Positions 31,822-39,183 of a stretch of 39,270 nt of DNA are shown here, piece after piece. The DNA lies in contig CAZDQL010000065.1 in assembly GCA_964507325.1 (NCBI GenBank), forward strand, positions 1-39,270, in the 5' to 3' direction. Position 1 is the stretch's first letter. The number at the start of each line of letters is the position of its first letter. Position numbers and translations under genes: made by a program. Under the pieces are notes generated by a model. The model had not been told where the DNA came from and did not search any database. It saw nothing but the letters and a program-made list of their open reading frames with translations. Source of the stretch: CAZDQL01 sp964507325. GTDB lineage: Bacteria > Planctomycetota > UBA1135 > GCA-002686595.

Positions 31822-32558
31822 GCGCGAGGATCGTCGCCTGCGGGGGGGTCGACTCCTCCCACGGCGCGGGGCTCGACGCGGACCGCGAGGCGGCGCAGGC
31901 GTTGGGGGTGCAGCTCCTGGCGGTTCCCACTTGCCACACCGTGCAGGACGCGCAAGCGGTGCACGCGCTGGAGGAGGTTCCGCCGCGGCAGTGGGGGGAG
32001 GAGGCGCGCGCGCTCCTGGAAGGGGCGGCGGCGCTCAAGTTGGGTCTCCTGCCGGGGGCCGCGCACCTGGAAAAGGCCGCGAGGCTGGTGCGCGAGCTGG
32101 CGCCCGCACCGGCGGTGCTCGATCCCGTGATCGCCGCCTCGAGCGGGAGGGTGTTCCTGGACTCCGACGCCCTGGACGTTCTGCGCGACACCCTGCTGGC
32201 CGCGGGCCCGATCGTGACCCCCAACCTCCCCGAAGCCGCGCTCCTGGCGGGGATCGACGAGTCCGAGTTGGCGCAGCCCGCGGCGCGCGTCGCAGCGGCG
32301 CGGTGTCTGGTCGAGGTTGGGGCCGCGGCGGTGGTGGTGAAGGGAGGGCACGGGGGGGAGGATCCGCTGCGCGACCTGCTCCTCGTCGCCGGCGGTGCGC
32401 CGCACTGGATCGAGCGTCCTCGGCAGGCGGGGAGCCTACGGGGGACCGGGTGCCGCTTCGCTACGGCACTGGCCGGCTGTCTGGCCCTGGGGCAAGGCCC
32501 AGAGGAAGCGACGAAGAGGGCCGGCGAGCTGGTGGCGGCCAGGATCGCCCGAGGGTGA
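31818..32558 (+). CDS. thiD: Hydroxymethylpyrimidine/phosphomethylpyrimidine kinase
   Basis: 246 aa, ribokinase fold. ACGGVDSSHGAGLDADREAA is the N-terminal substrate block (usually SDSSGGAGIQAD). PAVLDPVIAASSG and GPIVTPNLPEAALLAGI are the conserved central blocks. VVKGGHG follows, and LRGTGCRFATALAGCLALG holds the anion hole and catalytic residue; the usual catalytic Cys of this GTGC motif is present, whereas the common following S-A is replaced by R-F. ThiD phosphorylates HMP to HMP-PP in thiamine synthesis. The ATG overlaps the DHH stop. No other thi genes are in the window and no TPP riboswitch is seen upstream of the pair. It is the last core gene before the tRNA fragment. Confidence 0.85.
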   Translation: MSARIVACGGVDSSHGAGLDADREAAQALGVQLLAVPTCHTVQDAQAVHALEEVPPRQWGEEARALLEGAAALKLGLLPGAAHLEKAARLVRELAPAPAVLDPVIAASSGRVFLDSDALDVLRDTLLAAGPIVTPNLPEAALLAGIDESELAQPAARVAAARCLVEVGAAAVVVKGGHGGEDPLRDLLLVAGGAPHWIERPRQAGSLRGTGCRFATALAGCLALGQGPEEATKRAGELVAARIARG

Positions 32559-32578
32559 CGGCTTCTCCCCGCGCAGAC

Positions 32579-32606
32579 TTGCGATCCCCGGAGCATCGGC
32601 TAGGCT
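32579..32606 (+). promoter_or_regulatory. Probable promoter of the tRNA-Gly gene
   Basis: TTGCGA (32579-32584), a 16-nt spacer and TAGGCT (32601-32606), 15 nt before the mature 5' end of the tRNA. Position and spacing fit a housekeeping promoter that would still fire into the truncated gene and the accessory DNA behind it. Confidence 0.5.
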
Positions 32607-32621
32607 TCTTCCCCCCCGCGA

Positions 32622-32663
32622 GCGGCTGTAGCTCAGTGGTAGAGCGCAACCTTGCCAAGGTTG
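32622..32663 (+). tRNA. Truncated tRNA-Gly (anticodon GCC), 5' part only
   Basis: The 5' acceptor strand GCGGCTG, D-arm GCTC-AGTGGTA-GAGC and anticodon arm CAACC-TTGCCAA-GGTTG are perfect for tRNA-Gly with anticodon GCC (32654-32656). After the anticodon arm the variable loop, the T-arm (GTTCGAAT) and the matching 3' acceptor strand CAGCCGC are all missing; GCGGTCGGCAGACC follows instead. I found no CAGCCGC or T-arm downstream in the window. The gene cannot make a tRNA. The break lies at the boundary between core genes and the accessory region, so it is probably an integration or deletion junction. Confidence 0.85.
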
Positions 32664-33622
32664 GCGGTCGGCAGACCAAGGTGGGCATCCTGCGGGACTT
32701 ACGGCGGGCGTGTTCCTTGGTGTGGGGAATGTCTGGGGGAGAGGACACGGAGTCGGGTGACTTCGGCGAGGTCCGTCGCCTCCTGCGCACCGTGCTCGCT
32801 CGGCTCGATGGCGAGGAGGAAGGAGCCGGGCCGGATGAACACGCCCAACCCTCACGCGTACGGCGAGAGAATGCGTAGCCGTGTCCAAATTGGGCCGTCT
32901 CCGCCCCGTGAAGTGGCAATTCGGATACGGGCGGCAGCCAACGCTACAGGTCAGGGGGTGCGGCGATGAACCGAAGCCCGCGCTGACCACGACGGCTGGA
33001 CCGAATAGAGGAAGGGCGCACCGACTTGGGATGTTCAGTTCGTCCAGGTGATCGCGCACCACGCGGGCGCTGACGCACGTCGGCCTGTCATCGCCCATGA
33101 GCGTGCTGTCGACCGAGAAGGAGAGGGTCGTCGCGACAAGGACCCGGGCGGGGGGGACGAGCCGCGGGAACAGCTACCTGGGCACCTCTCTCGCCATTGG
33201 AAGTCCTGAAGCGAGTGGCCATCGGGAATGCAATCGATTGCCTAGCTTGCGGTGGGCAGGAGCTCCTGCGGAAAGGGACGAACCTGGATCAGCGTCCGCA
33301 TACAGGGTGGTGCTCAAGAGCGGCGGGTGACCTCCGCCGCAGGAGTAGTGAATCCTAGGCGCGGCCACCCCCATCGCCTTGCCCGGTCCGGCCGTCACCG
33401 CAACGACGGCTCCAACCGAGGAAGCCAACAGGCCCAGAGCGGGCAAGTATCCCCGACTTGCTCACTGTGGATTCCTCATCTCCAGTTCATCGGGACGGAG
33501 CCTTGTGGACCAGAACGTGCGATGGTCCTGCAGCATGAGGAGGGTCTCCAGGCCAGCGGGTCAGAAGACCCCGCGTTGGAGGGATGGGGTGGCTGGCGCG
33601 ATCGAACGTAGGGCCAATCAGC
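32664..33622 (+). other. Gene-poor, decayed-looking DNA
   Basis: Nearly 1 kb with no gene I can support. GC content is visibly lower than in the preceding 32 kb and open frames in all directions are short and low-quality. The best short frame is ATG 32729 to TAG 32878 (49 aa, SGDFGEVRRLLRTVLARLDG), acidic and helical, without a ribosome site. On the minus strand near 33350-33440 a LLASSVGAVVAVTAG membrane-like stretch can be read, perhaps a remnant. GGTC-GGCA-GACC at 32666-32677 is a small hairpin next to the tRNA break. Confidence 0.5.
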
Positions 33623-34072
33623 TCACGAGGCCGTTTCGCCGCTCACTTCATTCTGTGTGTCCGGGGGAACTGTTAGGGCACCTGCCAGAGCACCCAGCCC
33701 CGCACCCATGAGCGTGGCATCCTTGCTGCGTCCAAGGAGGAGTCCCACCAGAGCACCAAGTGCCGCAGCCCCCGCCACATAGGCATTCGGCGCGTCCTGT
33801 CGAAGGTGATCCACGACGTCGCAGGCAGGATTGACCTCGTCGATATGGGCCTCGTAGTGGTCGTGGAAATCTCGGGCATGGAGGCCTGCGCAGAAGCTGC
33901 CGACTCTCCAGCGAAAATCGGCACTCTGCCCGACGGGGAGCCCGAGGGACCGCGTTGCTCCCGCATCCTCGGGATGGGGAAGCCAGTGTTTGGGGGCACG
34001 TAGGACCGTTCCGGCCGGCTCCTGCCAGAGTGTCTCTAGAACCTGCTCCCAGGATGTCGGTTGGAAGATCAC
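33623..34072 (-). CDS. Small protein with glycine-zipper membrane segment, unknown (module gene B)
   Basis: 149 aa from GTG 34072, which overlaps the stop of the upstream gene by 4 bp (GTGA). The N-terminal 90 residues are soluble and rich in His, Trp and acidic residues (SWEQVLETLWQEPAGTVLRA, HARDFHDHYEAHIDEVNP). Then VAGAAALGALVGLLLGRSKD and TLMGAGLGALAGAL form two glycine-zipper hydrophobic stretches of the kind that pack as membrane hairpins or oligomeric pores. A short polar tail ends the protein. The family is not recognised. The tight coupling to gene A argues that the two act together. A membrane effector role is a guess from the zipper and from the defence-like neighbour. Confidence 0.65.
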   Translation of the reverse strand: MIFQPTSWEQVLETLWQEPAGTVLRAPKHWLPHPEDAGATRSLGLPVGQSADFRWRVGSFCAGLHARDFHDHYEAHIDEVNPACDVVDHLRQDAPNAYVAGAAALGALVGLLLGRSKDATLMGAGLGALAGALTVPPDTQNEVSGETAS

Positions 34073-35007
34073 CTGGCCACCTCCCCGGGTTCGGTGAAGA
34101 TCACGTCGATTAAAGCTGGGTGGGAGCGAACCGGCATGGCGCTGAGCCCCTCCGCGGCCAAGGCGCGAGTTCGCCGACTGACCAACTGATCAACAGCGCC
34201 ACGGTTGGTGCCTTCGAACAAGAGGGGATGCTGAGCGATGACCCTGGGAACCTCGGTTCGCTGCTGTCCCCATGCCCGGCCAAGCGCGTTCCGGACTAGC
34301 ACCGCGTCGCGAGCTGGTGCATCCATGAGAGCTTCCTCGACAAGTGCGCGCCATTCGTACTGGGTGCTCAATTCGTCGCTGATGCGCGAGTAGGCTCGTG
34401 TGGCCTCATCAAGGTGTTCGAGAATGTCATAGAGGGTTGTCGCAAGGATCACCCCAAACGGGCGAACGCCGTCCTTTCCTTGAAGATCCTCGGGGTGCGC
34501 CAGCAGCGTGTGGAGATTCTCTTCGGCACGGCGGTCCCACACCTCGTCATCAATTCCAACCCGATGGAGGTGGGGGCTTGTTCGCCATGTAGACACCAGG
34601 ACGCCCAAGCGGACGAGTTCGAAGAGAAGGAACCGCGCGAGTGCCCCCGAAAGACCCTTCCCGCTTGCGGCCGTCCGCCCAAGATCCTGCTGGAGTTCGT
34701 CGAGTGGCAGGGACTCTGACAGGGTGTGAAGCCGGGGGAGAACCGCCACGAGGTCGCGGGGCATCTCAAGGGAGAGGACATCCTGCACGGAGTTGTGCGC
34801 CTGTACGAGGCGGGGATAGGACTCGGGGTCACGGACGGCCCGGGTGAAACGGTGACCACGCGCCTCAGCCTGGGCCACCTCCAGGGCGAGCTGCACCGCA
34901 CCCAGCTTGAGATCCTCTGTCCCGCGCGAAATCTGCTCGCGCGTCAGTCCGACCGCTTCGAGTTGCGGAACGAGGTTCGTGAAGAGTCTGTCGAGGAGGT
35001 CGAGCAT
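34069..35007 (-). CDS. Helical soluble protein of unknown function (module gene A)
   Basis: 312 aa from ATG 35007; a GTG two codons earlier (35013) is possible, and the open frame further up looks non-coding. The whole chain is predicted helical from its pattern (MLDLLDRLFTNLVPQLEAVG at the start, LSGALARFLLFELVRLGVLV in the middle, YDILEHLDEATRAYSRISDE later). It has no signal peptide and no catalytic motif that I know. Charged residues and the QDVLSLEMPRDLVAVLPRLH stretch suggest a protein-interaction role. It is the first gene of a two-gene operon with gene B. A 16-bp near-palindrome lies 55 bp upstream and may be its operator. No function is claimed. Confidence 0.7.
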   Translation of the reverse strand: MLDLLDRLFTNLVPQLEAVGLTREQISRGTEDLKLGAVQLALEVAQAEARGHRFTRAVRDPESYPRLVQAHNSVQDVLSLEMPRDLVAVLPRLHTLSESLPLDELQQDLGRTAASGKGLSGALARFLLFELVRLGVLVSTWRTSPHLHRVGIDDEVWDRRAEENLHTLLAHPEDLQGKDGVRPFGVILATTLYDILEHLDEATRAYSRISDELSTQYEWRALVEEALMDAPARDAVLVRNALGRAWGQQRTEVPRVIAQHPLLFEGTNRGAVDQLVSRRTRALAAEGLSAMPVRSHPALIDVIFTEPGEVAR

Positions 35008-35061
35008 TGGCACGAGGTGTCGGTGGCGGGGCCTCTTGGGAGGGCAAGCTAGCAGGGCGCC

Positions 35062-35077
35062 GTGTCGGATCTGACAC
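35062..35077. promoter_or_regulatory. 16-bp near-palindrome upstream of gene A
   Basis: GTGTCGGATCTGACAC reads the same on both strands except for one mismatched pair (G67/T72). It sits 55 bp before the gene A start and next to a TAGCTT -10 candidate, a good place for a dimeric repressor. Confidence 0.45.
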
Positions 35078-35519
35078 AGTGGCCGGGGCAATTTCCAGGC
35101 CGGGGACCGTACCCCAGCGAAGGGCCAAGAGGTGCGCCAAGGCTCGGGGAGCTTCGGGGACGGCCTCCGATAGATGCCGGGATGGTTGCCGGCAAGGGAC
35201 CGGAGTGGCACGACCGTCGCGTGAACCCCCTTGGGCGCTTCCGGGTTCCGTGTGGGTAGCGCCCCCGGGAGGCTGCCCTGCAAGTCATCCCCCGGGATCT
35301 TGCCATGGCCATCCAGGACCACTCAGGAGGCTTCACCGGATCCCCGTAGCCCCGTCGCCGTCAGCCTCGGCCTTGTGCCCAAGTGCCTACGAGGTCGAGG
35401 CTTACGGCGTCGGGGTGGAGGGGATCCTCCCTGTAGCGCCAGGATCCGAGGTCGAGGACCAGCTACCGCCACGGAATCCTGAAGCCCCACCCCTTGAACG
35501 GCTTCTTCGCGGCTCTCCC

Positions 35520-35546
35520 TTGACAGGACGAGTCCACCCGTAGGAT
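35520..35546 (+). promoter_or_regulatory. Promoter of the STAND gene (short leader)
   Basis: TTGACA (35520-35525, perfect -35), a 15-nt spacer and TAGGAT (35541-35546) ending 7 nt before the GTG at 35554. Transcription would begin at or near the start codon. The spacer is 1-2 nt shorter than ideal. Confidence 0.5.
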
Positions 35547-35553
35547 CACCGGG

Positions 35554-37845
35554 GTGGCTATCACGTCGTTCGCGCTCCACGAGCTTGGTTGGCACGCCTT
35601 CCAGCAGCTGTGCCACACCGTGCTACGCGAGATCCTCGGCCAGACCGCCAGTTCGTTCCTCAACACCAACGACGGCGGTCGCGACGGCACCTTCGCTGGC
35701 AGCTGGGCACCACCGCCGGGAGAACTGCTGGACGGCGAGTTCGTCGTGCAGTGCAAGCACACCACTCGTCCCGGCCACAACCTGACGATCTCGCAGCTCG
35801 ACGACGAACTGAAGAAGGCTGCCGCACTCGCCGCCGCCAGCCGGTGCGACATCTACGTCCTGATGACCAACGCCGGGGTCACTGGGCAGACCGAACGACG
35901 GATCGTCGCCGCATTCAAGCGGCGTGGCGTGAAGCACGTGCGTGTATTGGGGTCCACGTGGCTCAACCAGACGATCGCCGAGAGTGGGCGGCTCCGAAGC
36001 CTCGTCCCACGCCTCTACGGCCTGGGTGATCTCACTCAGATCCTCGATGAACGCGCGTACCGGCAGGCCCGCGCCGTGCTCGACGCCATGCGCGCCGACC
36101 TGGCGAAGCTTGTTCTTACCGGCACCCATCACCGGGCGGCACGTGCCGTCGTCGACAACGGCTTCGTGCTGCTCGTCGGTGCGCCGGCCACTGGTAAGAC
36201 CACCATCGCTGCGCAGCTCGCTCTCGGAGCAGCTGACGAGTCTGGCACCGCAGTCGTCAAGCTCGACACAATCGGCGACCTGCAGGACCGCTGGAATCCC
36301 GATGAGCGGCAGTTGTTCTGGCTCGATGACGCCTTCGGGGCCACCCAGTTCGACCGGTCCCTCGCCCGGGCATGGAGCATCGCAGTGCCGCGCATCACCA
36401 GCGTGGTTCACGCCGGTGGCCTGTTCGTACTGACCTCCCGCGACTACGTGTTCCACGCAGCTCGCGAGCACCTCAAGCCCGGCTCGTTCCCGCTACTGAA
36501 CGAGTCGCAGGTTGTCGTCGACGTCGCCGACCTGACCGGCGACGAGCGCCGCCAGATTCTCTACAACCACCAGCGCCACGGTCGTCAGCCCAACGCTTTC
36601 GTCGCAAGTGTGCAGCCGTACCTAGACGCCGCTGCCGATCATCCGGGGTTCACCCCCGAGCTCGCCCGACGCTTCAGCGACCCCCTTTTCACCGGGGAGG
36701 TTCGGCCCGACTCGGCAGCGTCGGTCGACGACTTCTTCGCCCGGCCCAGTGTGTTCCTGCGGGACGTCATGACAGGTCTCGACCCCGACGCGCGCGCGGC
36801 GCTCGGCCTCATCTTCATCAACGGCAACTGGGTCCCGAGCCCCATTCATCTGACGCCTCGCGACGAGGACCTCCTCTCGAGGCTGGGCAGCCACCTCGGT
36901 GGTGTTACCCAGGCGCTTGCCTCGCTCGCTGGGAGCCTTATGCAGAACATCGTCCGCGACGGCGAGAGCGGATGGGTCTTCTCGCACCCAACGATGGTCG
37001 ACGCCTACGCCGACCTCCTGCGCACACCCGAACTCCTCCACCACTTCATCGCCGGGTTCCCCCTCGACGTCCTCCTCAAGGCGATCACCTGTGGCGACGT
37101 CGGCCTGCGAGGCGCAGTGGTGGTCCCTGCCGCGAACCACGATGCTGTCCTCGACCGGCTCGAGGAGCCTCTGCCTGCTGGCGACCACATCACGATGTGG
37201 CGAGCTCGGGGCCGGAGGACAACCTTCCTGGCGACCCGCTGCAACCGGCGGTTCCTGCAGGCCTGGCTCGAGCGCGACACCGGCCAACTGAAGCACCTCG
37301 CCCATCCTGGGCTGATGCTCGAGGTCGTTGAGAACAACGAGCTTGTCACTCGACTGAACGAGTACGGCCTCTTCCCAGAGGACCTCCGTGCTGAGTTTGC
37401 GCGGGGGCTCATCGAGTACTGCGTCACGGGCATCGATCCTGCAGTGCTGTGGAACGAGCGGTTGCGATCGACCCTCGTCGACTCTGAACAGGCGTTGCTT
37501 AGGAACAGGGTGCGGGACGAGCTTCTGGCCAACCCGCGGGAGGCCCTCTGGAACTGCACCGACGGTTGGGACGAGAGCCGAGATCCAGAGGAGGCGGTCG
37601 GCCCGCTCCGATCGCTGGTTCATCACCTACCGCGGGTGTTCCCGGACGACCCGACCTTCGAGCGTGCCACCGCCGAACTTGACCAGCTACTCGACGAGTG
37701 GGTCTCTGACCAGGGCTGGGAGGCACCAAAACGGCATCGGGGCCACTCCACGAACCTCACCGAGAGACCCAGCGACAAAGCGCTAGTTGGCTCGGACAGG
37801 AGCGTGTTCGATGATCTCCTCGACGGCAGAGGCCTGACCACCTAG
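35554..37845 (+). CDS. Mrr-like nuclease-STAND NTPase (nSTAND3/Avs-like antiviral protein)
   Basis: 763 aa from GTG 35554. An N-terminal restriction-endonuclease-like domain (about residues 5-150) has the Mrr pattern: NTNDGGRDGTFAG with Asp44, then EFVVQCKHTT with Gln66-x-Lys68 as the QxK active-site motif. A STAND-type P-loop NTPase follows: Walker A LLVGAPATGKTTIAAQLA at about 206-223 and Walker B RQLFWLDDAFG at about 252-262. VLTSRDYVFHAAREHLKPGS is the downstream TSR (sensor-like) region, as in nSTAND3 domains. Residues 480-763 are helical with no named repeat, the expected place for the trigger-sensing part. Avs proteins of this kind bind conserved phage proteins, oligomerise and switch on the nuclease. 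It is compact for an Avs protein. No adjacent methylase is present, so it is not a plain restriction enzyme. Confidence 0.8.
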   Translation: MAITSFALHELGWHAFQQLCHTVLREILGQTASSFLNTNDGGRDGTFAGSWAPPPGELLDGEFVVQCKHTTRPGHNLTISQLDDELKKAAALAAASRCDIYVLMTNAGVTGQTERRIVAAFKRRGVKHVRVLGSTWLNQTIAESGRLRSLVPRLYGLGDLTQILDERAYRQARAVLDAMRADLAKLVLTGTHHRAARAVVDNGFVLLVGAPATGKTTIAAQLALGAADESGTAVVKLDTIGDLQDRWNPDERQLFWLDDAFGATQFDRSLARAWSIAVPRITSVVHAGGLFVLTSRDYVFHAAREHLKPGSFPLLNESQVVVDVADLTGDERRQILYNHQRHGRQPNAFVASVQPYLDAAADHPGFTPELARRFSDPLFTGEVRPDSAASVDDFFARPSVFLRDVMTGLDPDARAALGLIFINGNWVPSPIHLTPRDEDLLSRLGSHLGGVTQALASLAGSLMQNIVRDGESGWVFSHPTMVDAYADLLRTPELLHHFIAGFPLDVLLKAITCGDVGLRGAVVVPAANHDAVLDRLEEPLPAGDHITMWRARGRRTTFLATRCNRRFLQAWLERDTGQLKHLAHPGLMLEVVENNELVTRLNEYGLFPEDLRAEFARGLIEYCVTGIDPAVLWNERLRSTLVDSEQALLRNRVRDELLANPREALWNCTDGWDESRDPEEAVGPLRSLVHHLPRVFPDDPTFERATAELDQLLDEWVSDQGWEAPKRHRGHSTNLTERPSDKALVGSDRSVFDDLLDGRGLTT

Positions 37846-37866
37846 CAGCCCTCTGTGAGAAGGCCG

Positions 37867-38124
37867 ATCGGGTCAAGTAGGAGGTTGGGGATTCTGGTTC
37901 GCCTTGGCGACGCTTTCCGAGGGAGGTCTCTACCCGCAGGCATCTGTTCGCACTCTGGATGGGGCGCGTCGTGGCCCCGGTGCATGAGGGGGTCCGTCCG
38001 GTCGGGGCTGCCATCGGTAGAGCGGGCTGCGAGCCCTGGGCTGCTATCGCAGTCCCCAGGACCGGGCGGGTGTGAGACGTGGTCGGTGGTGGTCGCCAAG
38101 GGCTTGTTCGGGTGGTACGGGCGC
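37867..38124 (-). ncRNA. Candidate bridge-RNA region of the IS1111-type element
   Basis: Non-coding 258 bp downstream of the transposase, where IS1111-group elements encode their bridge RNA. A nested fold is visible at 38004-38057: GGGGCTG pairs with CAGTCCCC (one bulge), CGGTAG (38015-38020) with CTATCG (38044-38049, one non-Watson-Crick pair), and inside them GGGCT-GCG-AGCCC (38024-38036). Another stem GGGGC/GCCCC lies at 37961-37978. The exact ends and the guide loops cannot be set by eye. Confidence 0.5.
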
Positions 38125-39183
38125 TCAGCTGGTGAGCGCGTGATCGGGATCCCAGACGCTGCCGGTACGCCAGAGGTGGTGGAGCAGGCAGGCCAGCTTC
38201 CGAGCGACGGCGATCCGAGCACGAGCTTTGTCGCGCTGGGAGCCGCCGCGAGCGATGCGCTCTCCGAAGCGTCGAAGATCGCTGTCTTCGCCGAAGGGCC
38301 CCAGAATGTAGGTGGCCGCGTTCACGAGCAGGCGGCGAAGGAGCCGGTCGCCCCGCTTGGAGATGCGCAGTTGTGGTGTCTTGGCGCCCGAGTCGTACAG
38401 GCCCGGAGCCAAGCCGACGTAGTTGCCCACGGTTCGCGAAGAGGCGAAGCGCCGGGGGTCCTCAATCGTGGCGGTGTAGGCCAGGGCGAGTACGTGCCCC
38501 ACGCCCCGGATTTGGCGCAGGATCGCGGTCTCCGGATGCCGCTCTTCGGAGACGCGCTGGATCTGTCCATCGAAGGCGCGGATTTGCGCTTCGAGCTGCG
38601 CCAAGACGTTGAGGACAGGACCGATCACTTCGCGCAGCGGCTCCGGCACATGGGTAGCAGCACGCTTGTGGAAGACCGCGGCCGAGCAGCGCGGAATGCG
38701 GGCACCAAAGCTCTTGACCTGCCCCCGTGTGAAGAGCACGAGCTTGGTGCGCATGCGGACCAGCTGGTCGCGTGCATGGAGCAGTGCGCGAGTAGCACGG
38801 CACGGCTCGCCCCGCAACTTCACCGGGCGGAGGAGTTCGGGGTCGACACGGCCGAGCCGCGCCAGAGTCTGCGCGTCATTCCGGTCGTTCTTCCGGCCGC
38901 TCTGCGAGATCAAGCGCAACTCTCTCGGGTTGGCGACGATCACTTCATGGCCTGCTTGCCTCGCCAGCCCAGCGATCCAGTGGACATGGCCGCACGCTTC
39001 GATCACCACGCGGCACGGCTCCTGCCGGCGGAACAAGCTCCTCAGAGCTTCCTTGGTCGTGGGGATCTGGGCTTCCTCGAGGATCTCGCCCGGAGCGTCA
39101 ATCAAGCACAAACTGCTCCGGCGGTCGCCGAGGTCGAGTCCAAGCGTCTGGGTCAAAGCGGGCATGGCGGTACACTGCTGCAT
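38125..39183 (-). CDS. IS110-family transposase (DEDD/RuvC-like recombinase)
   Basis: 352 aa from ATG 39183, supported by GGAG 7 nt upstream; an ATG at 39165 is also possible. The N-terminal RuvC-like DEDD domain shows LGLDLGDRRSSLCLID, VVIEACGHVHW and GRKNDRNDAQTLARLG, which hold the catalytic Asp/Glu residues. A coiled-coil middle (LNVLAQLEAQIRAFDGQIQR) links to the transposase-20 domain with IRGVGHVLALAYTATIEDP, SSRTVGNYVGLAPGLYDSG and RISKRGDRLLRRLLVNAA. These recombinases act with a bridge RNA that pairs with both target and donor DNA. All motifs look intact, so the element may still be active. Confidence 0.93.
   Translation of the reverse strand: MQQCTAMPALTQTLGLDLGDRRSSLCLIDAPGEILEEAQIPTTKEALRSLFRRQEPCRVVIEACGHVHWIAGLARQAGHEVIVANPRELRLISQSGRKNDRNDAQTLARLGRVDPELLRPVKLRGEPCRATRALLHARDQLVRMRTKLVLFTRGQVKSFGARIPRCSAAVFHKRAATHVPEPLREVIGPVLNVLAQLEAQIRAFDGQIQRVSEERHPETAILRQIRGVGHVLALAYTATIEDPRRFASSRTVGNYVGLAPGLYDSGAKTPQLRISKRGDRLLRRLLVNAATYILGPFGEDSDLRRFGERIARGGSQRDKARARIAVARKLACLLHHLWRTGSVWDPDHALTS

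Larger units (their letters stand above)
35008..35553. other. Divergent intergenic region between gene A and the STAND gene
   Basis: 546 bp without a supportable gene; the frames that cross it are Pro/Arg/Gly-rich shadows. It holds the near-palindrome at 35062-35077, a TAGCTT box on the minus strand (35046-35051) that may serve gene A, and the STAND gene promoter at its right end. The rest shows nothing I recognise. Confidence 0.5.

Noticed and set aside
33097..33711. Several short plus-strand frames in the gene-poor stretch
   Set aside because: No ribosome sites, mutually overlapping, Arg/Ser/Pro-rich translations without any recognisable domain.
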